The translations under genes and the position numbers were made by a program. A model generated the notes under the pieces. It was not told where the DNA came from and did no database searches. It saw nothing but the letters and a program-made list of their open reading frames with translations. A stretch of 64,000 bases of DNA from Lachnospiraceae bacterium (GTDB lineage Bacteria; Bacillota; Clostridia; Lachnospirales; Lachnospiraceae), in the NCBI GenBank assembly GCA_902363555.1, contig CABJAM010000003.1, positions 372,001-436,000 of the forward strand, in the 5' to 3' direction. This document shows positions 9,427-15,913 of the stretch, one piece after another. Within the stretch, counting starts at the first letter, position 1; every line of letters starts with the position of its first letter.

Positions 9427-10134
9427 TTATTTTAAATTCACGATAAACTGCTGCCAGGCGTCCTCGTGATCCACGTAATATTTTGGACATATTTTCTGAG
9501 TGACATCATAATGACGGATCACATCGGCCTGTGTATCAAGATCATATGTATCGCACAGCCATTTCGTCAGTTTGATGAGCGACTGATAAGTGGCATCGGT
9601 GAATTTTCCATCAGCATCCGGGTGACAGCACTCGATGGCGATCGTATCCGAATTGCGGTTATTGGAGCAATAGGCGATTTCATTTAAGGGGATACACTGG
9701 ATGATCTCCCCGTCAAGACCGATAACGAAATGGCTGCTGGCCTGCGTCTCTCCGGTGACCGCCAGACCTTCAAAGTAATCTCGGTTTGCCTTGGCTGAGG
9801 TATTCGGGTTTCCAACATAATGAACAACGACGCCATTGAGCTCCATCAGGGGGTCCTGGGGCCGGGAATTGGGATTGGGCGTCAGATAATCCTTAGTGAC
9901 CCAATCGGGGGCCTCGATCGGCGTGATCGGCGAATTTACGGTGACACTGCCATTATCTGCTCCGGCCTGATTGGCCTGCCTTTTATTTTCATCGGTTCTG
10001 GCATTAAATAGTGCTCCGGGAAAGAATACAGATAATATTCCATAGCCTATGAGCAGGAAGACGAATGTGGCACCCATAACGATTCCCATACGCATCCACT
10101 TTTGTTTTTTAGACATTCTTTTTTTCTTAGACAC
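9427..10134 (-). CDS. Membrane-anchored N-acetylmuramoyl-L-alanine amidase
   Basis: A 235-residue amidase_2/PGRP-fold protein that cuts the bond between muramic acid and the stem peptide. It starts with a Lys-rich segment and one transmembrane helix (MGIVMGATFVFLLIGYGILSVFF, about residues 15-38), then a linker and the amidase domain. The zinc ligands are visible as VVHYVGNPN (first His), IECCHPD, and VIRHYDVTQKICPKYY (last His and the catalytic Lys-Tyr region). The start is probably the GTG at 10134, preceded on the minus strand by AGAGGTG. The domain faces the cell exterior. It may act in wall turnover, division or spore development; sequence does not decide. Confidence 0.9.
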   Translation of the reverse strand: MSKKKRMSKKQKWMRMGIVMGATFVFLLIGYGILSVFFPGALFNARTDENKRQANQAGADNGSVTVNSPITPIEAPDWVTKDYLTPNPNSRPQDPLMELNGVVVHYVGNPNTSAKANRDYFEGLAVTGETQASSHFVIGLDGEIIQCIPLNEIAYCSNNRNSDTIAIECCHPDADGKFTDATYQSLIKLTKWLCDTYDLDTQADVIRHYDVTQKICPKYYVDHEDAWQQFIVNLK

Positions 10135-10268
10135 TTATCATCACCTCTGTATACGATAATAACAGCGCCTTGTATCGAATTTGTATCTTTTTGCATAAAA
10201 ATTTATTGAGATATTCCTAATATTTGTCGATTAAATATGAAATCTGAGGAGTTAAGAAGGAGTTATTT

Positions 10269-10658
10269 ATGAAAATACAGCCATTAAATGAAAATTTCAG
10301 TGTATGTAAATTAAAGTCCGCGCCAGTCCGGCCGTCGTTTGGAAGCTATTACTTTATAGGGAGTACCGATGCGGAATACTCGCTTGTATGCGAGACAAGC
10401 CATGTGCCAGAGGAGGTGTCTGTGCGGGAGGACGGCTGGAAAGCGTTTCGTATACAGGGAACGCTGGATTTTTCGCTGATTGGGATATTGGCAAAAATAG
10501 CGTCAATCCTGGCGGAAGCGGAAATTGGTATTTTTGTTGTCTCTACGTTTGATACGGACTATGTACTGGTGAAAGCACAAAATTTCCGCAGAGCCCTCAA
10601 AGCTCTGGAGGATAACGGATACGATATCCTCTGGGATGGGGAGGCCGTGAATATATAG
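10269..10658 (+). CDS. ACT domain protein
   Basis: A 129-residue protein of the small stand-alone ACT group (CASTOR/ACT_7-like). The ACT fold is seen at about residues 60-125: FRIQGTLDFSLIGILAKIASILAEAEIGIFVVSTFDTDYVLV, which is the typical beta-alpha-beta with ligand-binding loop. Such proteins bind amino acids or other small ligands; the ligand here is unknown. The start ATG is behind AGAAGGAG. No operon partner is apparent: it is divergent from the amidase and is followed by the TetR promoter. Confidence 0.85.
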   Translation: MKIQPLNENFSVCKLKSAPVRPSFGSYYFIGSTDAEYSLVCETSHVPEEVSVREDGWKAFRIQGTLDFSLIGILAKIASILAEAEIGIFVVSTFDTDYVLVKAQNFRRALKALEDNGYDILWDGEAVNI

Positions 10659-10696
10659 AAGCCGGAGGGTTTTAAAAAATTTGGGTTATTTTCTCA

Positions 10697-10725
10697 TTGA
10701 CAAAACGAACGATTGTTAGTATTAT
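10697..10725 (+). promoter_or_regulatory. Promoter of the tetR-flavodoxin operon
   Basis: TTGACA at 10697, a 17-base spacer and TATTAT at 10720. The spacer is almost wholly occupied by the left arm of the operator described separately. Confidence 0.8.
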
Positions 10726-10746
10726 AAAAACTAACAATCGTTCGTT
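10704..10746. promoter_or_regulatory. 17-bp inverted-repeat operator for the TetR regulator
   Basis: AACGAACGATTGTTAGT (10704-10720) is an exact inverted copy of 10730-10746, separated by 9 bases. The left arm fills the promoter spacer and the right arm covers the likely transcription start, so a bound dimer would block RNA polymerase. Short CGAACGATTG-type half sites are typical of TetR operators. Autoregulation is inferred from position. Confidence 0.8.
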
Positions 10747-10753
10747 CTGTTTT

Positions 10754-10852
10754 GTGCGAAGCAACGAGCCAAACTGGGGAGCTTGCTCACCAGCTTGGTG
10801 ACTGCCGCGACCCGGTGTAGCGAACAGTAACCGGGTGCGCGAAGCAAAACCG
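10754..10852 (+). repeat. Dispersed GCGAAGCAACGAGCC repeat, copy 1
   Basis: About 100 bases in the tetR leader that align with 18426-18525: both begin GCG-AGCAACGAGCCA and end with CCGG-TG-CGCG-AGCAAAA. A shorter relative occurs at 62046-62098. Each copy lies in a 5' leader or just after a terminator. Confidence 0.6.
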
Positions 10853-10895
10853 GGTGCCGCCAGTTTGGCGGCGTGTAAAAAAGGAGGTGCAGTTG

Positions 10896-11519
10896 ATGCA
10901 GGAAATAAAAATTAAAACGAAAGACCGGATACTGTCTGTGGCCATGCAGTTGTTTTCTGTGAAGGGCTACCATGCGGTATCCATACGGGATATTGCCGGG
11001 GCGGTTGGAATTAAGGAAAGCTCGATTTATAATCATTTTAAAGGGAAGCAGGAAATTTTCGATACGATCATCCAGCAGTCCATCGATGAGATGGCGGCTT
11101 ATTTTGTCGGCATTCAGGTGCCGGCCAATAAGGAGGACAACGTGTCCATGTATGATGGATTGAAATTTGATGCGTTATACGAAAAAATCAGCAACACGTT
11201 CCGTTACTATTTTGAAAATGAGAATATACGTATGCTGAAAAATATTCTGCTCATCTCTCAGTTTGACAATCCATCCTGCCGCAGTCTCTATAAGAGAGTG
11301 TTTTATGATGAACCGGTGGCTATACAGACCCGGGTATTTCAGCGTATGATGGATATTCATATGTTTCGTTTCGCGGATGCAGGGCAGTTGGCTGTGGAAT
11401 TTTATGGACCGGTATTTGCCATGATCCATCTGTATGATACCTTTGAGGATGTGGAGGCGTTGTTGAGAAGTCATCTCAGATTGTTTATCCAGTGTTTTGG
11501 AACGGAGGAGTTATTATGA
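10896..11519 (+). CDS. TetR/AcrR family transcriptional regulator
   Basis: A 207-residue repressor. The N-terminal HTH is clear: RILSVAMQLFSVKGYHAVSIRDIAGAVGIKESSIYNHFKGKQEIF. The C-terminal ligand domain is not assignable. I choose the ATG at 10896 because AAGGAGGTG lies 8 bases upstream; the open frame upstream belongs to the leader repeat. The stop overlaps the flavodoxin start in ATGA, so both are co-translated. The strong palindrome over its promoter indicates it represses its own operon, with a small molecule or oxidative signal as the likely inducer (inference). Confidence 0.93.
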   Translation: MQEIKIKTKDRILSVAMQLFSVKGYHAVSIRDIAGAVGIKESSIYNHFKGKQEIFDTIIQQSIDEMAAYFVGIQVPANKEDNVSMYDGLKFDALYEKISNTFRYYFENENIRMLKNILLISQFDNPSCRSLYKRVFYDEPVAIQTRVFQRMMDIHMFRFADAGQLAVEFYGPVFAMIHLYDTFEDVEALLRSHLRLFIQCFGTEELL

Positions 11520-12037
11520 AAACAGTGATCGTTTATTATTCAAAAACGGGTTTTACAAGAAAATATGCCAACTGGCTGGCCGATGCGCTGGAGTGTCCGG
11601 CGATACCTTTGCATGAGGTGCGTCCGGAGGATTTGGAGCCGGCGCAGATCGTTATATTTGCGTCGTGGTTCCATGCGGGAAATATACAGAAGCTGTCCTG
11701 GTTTAAGGAGCAGAAGCTGGGGGATAAAAAGCGGGCGGTTCTCGCTACGGGGGCAACGCCCGGTGAATCGGCTTTGATAAAGGAAGCCTTGGACAATAAT
11801 TTTAAGACGGATAAGGCGGATTATGCTTTATTTTATGCGCAGAGCGGCCTTAATTATGAAAAGATGGCTTTGGGTGATAAGCTGATGATGAAAGTGTTTG
11901 CGTCTATGATGCGAAAAAAGAAGGATAAGAGTGTGGATGAGGAGGAGATGTGCCGGATGATTGGGGATTCGTTTGATGGGTGTCGTAGAGAGTATTTGGA
12001 ACCGGTGATAAGATGGGTAAAATCGTTCGGGGCGTAG
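11516..12037 (+). CDS. Flavodoxin domain protein (HemG-like)
   Basis: A 173-residue flavodoxin-fold protein with the FMN phosphate loop VIVYYSKTGFTRKYANWL at the N-terminus and the second loop FASWFHAGNI near residue 45-54. It resembles the flavodoxin_5 group, which includes menaquinone-dependent protoporphyrinogen oxidase HemG, and clostridial proteins of unknown role found beside TetR genes. It overlaps the regulator by 4 bases and is the only structural gene of this operon. Its last codon adjoins the giant hairpin that starts at 12037. Confidence 0.87.
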   Translation: MKTVIVYYSKTGFTRKYANWLADALECPAIPLHEVRPEDLEPAQIVIFASWFHAGNIQKLSWFKEQKLGDKKRAVLATGATPGESALIKEALDNNFKTDKADYALFYAQSGLNYEKMALGDKLMMKVFASMMRKKKDKSVDEEEMCRMIGDSFDGCRREYLEPVIRWVKSFGA

Positions 12038-12318
12038 GGGAACCAAAAACGATGCGCTCCGGGGCCGGCTCCCACCGTCAAGGCGCGGTTTGAACAGCGG
12101 TTTCGCCATTTAAGAAGGTCTAAGAAGCCAGACGTTTGCTAAGGGCAATCTGGCAAAAAGGTTGGGGGAGTATTCTTTTTTTGCTTCCGTTCTTATACCT
12201 TTTTGCCAGATTAACGCAAATGTCTGCCTTCTAAGTCCTTCTAATATGGCTGCAATGCTGTTTAAACCGCGCCTTGACGGTGGGAGCCGGCCCCGGAGCG
12301 CATCGTTTTTGGTTCCCC
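12037..12318. repeat. Giant structured hairpin, copy A
   Basis: The outer arms 12037-12091 and 12264-12318 are a perfect 55-bp inverted repeat. Inside lie, in order, GCGGTTTCGCC (12097), a second imperfect stem, TTTGCTAAGGGCAATCT (12135), a 10-bp apical stem (12152-12161 with 12198-12207), a loop with GAGTATTCTT (12168), AGATTAACGCAAA (12208) and GGCTGCAATGC (12248). The same five motifs occur in the same order at 40745-41067 although the stems there have different sequences. It fills the gap after the flavodoxin gene; no ORF in it is convincing. It could be a structured RNA, a non-autonomous mobile hairpin, or a terminator-like element. Confidence 0.85.
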
Positions 12319-12604
12319 ATCGACGTTTTCGTGGACGGAGGTTGGTGAGATGGTTTCATGGGGGAGAGGCCCGGAACTTTTTGAAAATAGAAAAGGAGTT
12401 AAAAAGGAGTTAAATATTAAAAAAATTGCTGAAATTTTATGGTGTTTATTGTATAATGATTATGACGCTGTGTTGATGGTGGGCGGGGGCGGTCAGGGGG
12501 CTTTGGCTTACTGTTGGCGGCGTTTTGGATGGAATGGGTTACTGCTTACAGGGGTCTGTGGGTGGTGATCGTGTTTTTATTATATATGGCAAGGAGTAGA
12601 GATC
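12319..12604. other. Leader region with possible promoter, no gene
   Basis: This gap follows hairpin A and precedes the 394-aa gene. It contains two AAGGAG-like sites without a credible ORF, and a TATAAT at 12452 with TTGCTG at 12426 (spacer 20, so weak). The short open frame near 12350-12568 has no recognisable protein content. Confidence 0.4.
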
Positions 12605-13789
12605 ATGGTGCAAGTGGATTTGCTTTCGGCATTTGACAGGGAGATCGAGGTGCTGGAGCTGACCGATGATTATATGATTTATGCCCTGGATCAGAAAAAT
12701 GAGATGAAGGATCTCTGTTCGATTGAGCGGATGGATTTTTCGGACCGTCAGATCCGGCGGCTGATTTCCCTGGATTATACAAGGCTTTGGGAATCCTTCC
12801 GGACGTATGGGCAGCTGCCGGAATTTTTTTATGCGGTGAATGTCTTGCAGGATTATCGGGTGCGGCTGCGCAGGATCGATAAGCAGACATGGGAAAATGA
12901 TACGGATTTTCTCATTCAGCCGGAGGGGGAGATTATCAATATTTATTCTCTCAACGAGGATTATATGGTGATTACTGATGAGGTGAAGGCCGACCCGGCG
13001 GTTTATGAAAAGTATAATCTTCGGGATGAGGGCCGGCGCTATGTGAATGTCCGTTATCTTTATGAAATTAAGAGTGGCAAAAAGTACCCGATCACGGACA
13101 GTCATTTGGACTCACTCACCGAGGACATGCCGGTTCGTAAGATAAAGGGTGAGCCTGTGCTGATCTATGAGGCTTTTTACACGGATGAAGCCGGGGAAGG
13201 TTCGGAAAGCTTAAGCGAGCTTTTGACCGTGCCTGTGGATGGATTTATCGCCCATGTAAAGTCGGATGGGCAGGCCGGCTTTAAGGTTCTGGCAGCCGCC
13301 GGAGAGGATGGTTTTGATTATGTGCGCCTTATGTCTGCGGAGGATGACCGTATCGTTTATCGCAGGAGGAATATAAATGAGCAAAACGAACAGCTTGTGG
13401 CTTTGACGGCACAGGACGACGGCACGTTTGAGCGGGAGATCTTATGCGGATACAATGTTCCGGATATCGGTGAGATATTTTATGACGCAAAGTCTCTTGG
13501 CGTATATCATTGCCCGGATGACGAGGATGCCGCACAGAAAACGGTTTATTGCCTCAGCCGGCCGGGAGCGGCATTGACTTATGATGGAAAATACGGTACA
13601 TTTTCAAGGCTTTTGAAGGATGAACTGCTGGTGACGACGTATTACGATGAGGTATTTGTGAAAGAATATGAATATCACGAGTATGCGGCTATCCATGATT
13701 TAAAGAGCGGTCAGGTCAATGCTATTGAAGGCCGGACTGAGGCCGCAGATCATACGCTGGTGCTACTTAGGTCATTTCTGGCGCTCTAA
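12605..13789 (+). CDS. Hypothetical protein, 394 aa
   Basis: I do not recognise this protein. It is soluble and acidic, with no signal peptide or membrane segment. The N-terminal 100 residues contain mixed helix with many aromatic and Arg residues (RLISLDYTRLWESFRTYG); the remainder is rich in alternating hydrophobic strands such as YVNVRYLYEIKSGKKYPI and VDGFIAHVKSDGQAGFKVLAA, which suggests a beta-rich, perhaps propeller-like fold. The start ATG is preceded by AAGGAGTAGAGATC. It precedes mrp by 23 bases and may be cotranscribed with it. No function is proposed. Confidence 0.7.
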   Translation: MVQVDLLSAFDREIEVLELTDDYMIYALDQKNEMKDLCSIERMDFSDRQIRRLISLDYTRLWESFRTYGQLPEFFYAVNVLQDYRVRLRRIDKQTWENDTDFLIQPEGEIINIYSLNEDYMVITDEVKADPAVYEKYNLRDEGRRYVNVRYLYEIKSGKKYPITDSHLDSLTEDMPVRKIKGEPVLIYEAFYTDEAGEGSESLSELLTVPVDGFIAHVKSDGQAGFKVLAAAGEDGFDYVRLMSAEDDRIVYRRRNINEQNEQLVALTAQDDGTFEREILCGYNVPDIGEIFYDAKSLGVYHCPDDEDAAQKTVYCLSRPGAALTYDGKYGTFSRLLKDELLVTTYYDEVFVKEYEYHEYAAIHDLKSGQVNAIEGRTEAADHTLVLLRSFLAL

Positions 13790-13812
13790 ATAATAAAAAG
13801 GAGAGATTAATT

Positions 13813-14634
13813 ATGAGTGATTGCAACAATAATTGTGGTTCCTGTTCCCAGGCGGACTGCGCATCAAGACAGGAGAGTTTTTTTGTAGAGGAAAATAAAT
13901 TCAGTCATGTAAAGCATGTGATCGGTGTTGTCAGTGGCAAGGGCGGCGTGGGGAAATCCCTGGTCACCAGCGAGCTGGCGGTGCTGTTAAACAAAAAAGG
14001 CTACAAGGTAGGTATTTTGGACGCCGATATTACCGGCCCGTCGATCCCGAAGATGTTTGGCATCCACGAGCAGGCTCTGGGCAATGACGACGGCATCATC
14101 CCTGCGCAGACAGTCAACGGCATCAAGCTTATTTCCATCAATATGATGCTGGATGACGAGGAAACGCCGGTGATCTGGCGTGGACCTGTGCTGGCCGGTG
14201 TGGTTAAGCAGTTCTGGAACGAGGTGATCTGGGGCGACATCGATTATCTTCTTGTTGACATGCCTCCGGGAACCGGCGACGTGCCTCTGACCGTATTCCA
14301 GTCGCTGCCTGTGAGCGGTATTGTCATTGTCACAAGTCCTCAGGAGCTTGTGGAAATGATCGTAAAGAAGGCTTACAATATGGCTAAGCAGATGAATATA
14401 CCTGTGGTAGGCCTTGTACAGAATATGAGTTATCTGCTCTGTCCGGACTGTGGTAAAAAGATATTTATTTACGGCGAAGGCAAGGGCGAGGAAATGGCCG
14501 CTGCGTTAAATATTCCTTCTTATGCGGCGCTGCCCATTGAGCCGGAGATCGCCAACCTTTGCGATAAAGGGGAAATCGAACAGTTCAGCCATACGTACCT
14601 GAATGATATGATCGCCTATATCGAATCGATTTAA
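13813..14634 (+). CDS. Mrp/NBP35 family iron-sulfur cluster carrier ATPase
   Basis: A 273-residue P-loop ATPase of the Mrp/ApbC family that carries [4Fe-4S] clusters to apoproteins. The deviant Walker A is GVVSGKGGVGKSLVTSEL near residue 40, then DADITGPSIPKMFG, and VDMPPGTGDVPL. It has an N-terminal cysteine cluster (CNNNCGSCSQADC) found in many clostridial members, and the metal-binding CPDCGKK near residue 215. The gene lies directly before the molybdenum hydroxylase genes, whose small subunit needs two [2Fe-2S] clusters, so a supply role is plausible though not proven. The start follows AAAAGGAGAGATTAATT. Confidence 0.93.
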   Translation: MSDCNNNCGSCSQADCASRQESFFVEENKFSHVKHVIGVVSGKGGVGKSLVTSELAVLLNKKGYKVGILDADITGPSIPKMFGIHEQALGNDDGIIPAQTVNGIKLISINMMLDDEETPVIWRGPVLAGVVKQFWNEVIWGDIDYLLVDMPPGTGDVPLTVFQSLPVSGIVIVTSPQELVEMIVKKAYNMAKQMNIPVVGLVQNMSYLLCPDCGKKIFIYGEGKGEEMAAALNIPSYAALPIEPEIANLCDKGEIEQFSHTYLNDMIAYIESI

Positions 14635-14672
14635 TGACAGACGGCCGCGTCTGTGAATACGGAGGAAAAAGG

Positions 14673-15467
14673 ATGTTTACTGCAAAAGATTACGCGCTGC
14701 CGCAGACCCTTGAGGAAGCCTGGGAGACTCTGATCGCACGCAAAACAAATCATATCGTGGCCGGGTGCGCCTGGCTGCGTATGGGAAGTAAAAGGATCAA
14801 TACCGCCGTGGATCTATCCGAGGCAGGGCTTGATTTTATCAATGATACCGGTGATACTATCGAAATCGGCGCTATGACCAGCTACCGTACTGTGGAAAAA
14901 AGCCGTCTTTTACAGGAAAATTTCGGAGGGATGTTAAGCGCCGCAGTGGCCCCCATTATCGGTGTACAGTTTCGTAACACGGTGACAGTGGGCGGTTCTG
15001 TATTTTCACGGTTCGGATTTTCCGATTTTTTGACGCCGCTGATGGTGACCGACGCCACGGTAAAGCTTTATAAGGGCGGTCTGGTGCCTTTGGCGGAGTT
15101 TATGGAAATGCCTTATAAAAAGGATATTCTGGAAAAGATTATTCTCCGCAAGGAACCTATGAGCGCAAGCTATCAGAATTTAAGAGGAGCCGAGGCGGAT
15201 TTCCCTATCGTTAATCTGGCTGTGAGCAAAACCGGTGACGTATATAAGGTGGCTGTGGGCGCAAGACCCCAGAGAGCTGTTCTGGCTCCGGAGACAGCCG
15301 CATTTCTTGCCGGTGCTCCCATGGATGAGTGTACGATTGAAAAGGCGGCGGATATATTGACCGGGGAAGTGCCCTTTGGAACAAATATGCGAGCCGGGGC
15401 AGATTACCGTCAGAAGATGGCTAAGGTTTTATTAAAACGGGCGTTGAAGGAGGTCTGGGGATGTTAA
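14673..15467 (+). CDS. Molybdenum hydroxylase FAD-binding subunit
   Basis: A 264-residue FAD subunit of the xanthine dehydrogenase family (molybdopterin dehydrogenase FAD-binding fold plus CO dehydrogenase flavoprotein C-terminal domain). It passes electrons from the iron-sulfur subunit to the acceptor. Diagnostic stretches are FTAKDYALPQTLEEAWETL, AGCAWLRMG, and the FAD-binding RNTVTVGGSVF. I use the ATG at 14673 since GGAGGAAAAAGG precedes it; an ATG at 14634 overlapping the mrp stop lacks a ribosome site. It overlaps the next gene by 7 bases. This is subunit one of a three-subunit hydroxylase. Confidence 0.92.
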   Translation: MFTAKDYALPQTLEEAWETLIARKTNHIVAGCAWLRMGSKRINTAVDLSEAGLDFINDTGDTIEIGAMTSYRTVEKSRLLQENFGGMLSAAVAPIIGVQFRNTVTVGGSVFSRFGFSDFLTPLMVTDATVKLYKGGLVPLAEFMEMPYKKDILEKIILRKEPMSASYQNLRGAEADFPIVNLAVSKTGDVYKVAVGARPQRAVLAPETAAFLAGAPMDECTIEKAADILTGEVPFGTNMRAGADYRQKMAKVLLKRALKEVWGC

Positions 15468-15913
15468 TACATATATTTATCAACGGTGAAAAAAGAAAAA
15501 TCCACTGCTCCCCGGACGATATGCTTATGGATGTCCTCAGGGATGCCGGTTATAAAAGTGTTAAGTGCGGCTGCGATACGACGAGCTGCGGCCTGTGCAC
15601 GGTTTGGCTGGAGGGTGTGCCCGTGCTTTCATGTTCCGTGCCGGCGGCCCGCTGTAATAATAAAAATGTCACAACGCTGGAGGGCGTTCAGGAGGAGGCT
15701 GAGGTGATCGGCTCCCTTCTTGTGGATGAGGGCGCGGACCAGTGCGGCTTTTGCAGCCCGGGGCTGATTATGAATATTATTGCCATGAAAAAGGAACTTG
15801 TAAATCCCACGGAAGCGGATATCAAGCATTATCTGGCCGGAAATCTGTGCCGCTGCACCGGTTATATGAGCCAGTTGCGTGCTGTTAAAAAATACATGGG
15901 GGTAGAAGAATGA
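15461..15913 (+). CDS. Molybdenum hydroxylase [2Fe-2S] subunit
   Basis: A 150-residue iron-sulfur subunit of the xanthine dehydrogenase family. The plant-ferredoxin-type cluster is bound by CGCDTTSCGLCTVW and VLSC in the N-terminal half, and the second helical [2Fe-2S] cluster by QCGFCSPGL and GNLCRCTGY in the C-terminal half; all eight cysteines are present. Length is normal. It overlaps the FAD subunit and is itself overlapped by 4 bases by the catalytic subunit (ATGA), so the three are made together. Confidence 0.95.
   Translation: MLIHIFINGEKRKIHCSPDDMLMDVLRDAGYKSVKCGCDTTSCGLCTVWLEGVPVLSCSVPAARCNNKNVTTLEGVQEEAEVIGSLLVDEGADQCGFCSPGLIMNIIAMKKELVNPTEADIKHYLAGNLCRCTGYMSQLRAVKKYMGVEE

Noticed and set aside
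12135..12220. Integron attC site within hairpin A
   Set aside because: The AGATTAACGC and GCTAAGGGC motifs do not fit the R' and R'' consensus, and no integrase or cassette array is present.
12350..12568. Small ORF of 72 codons after hairpin A
   Set aside because: No recognisable protein features and it overlaps likely promoter and leader sequences of the next gene.
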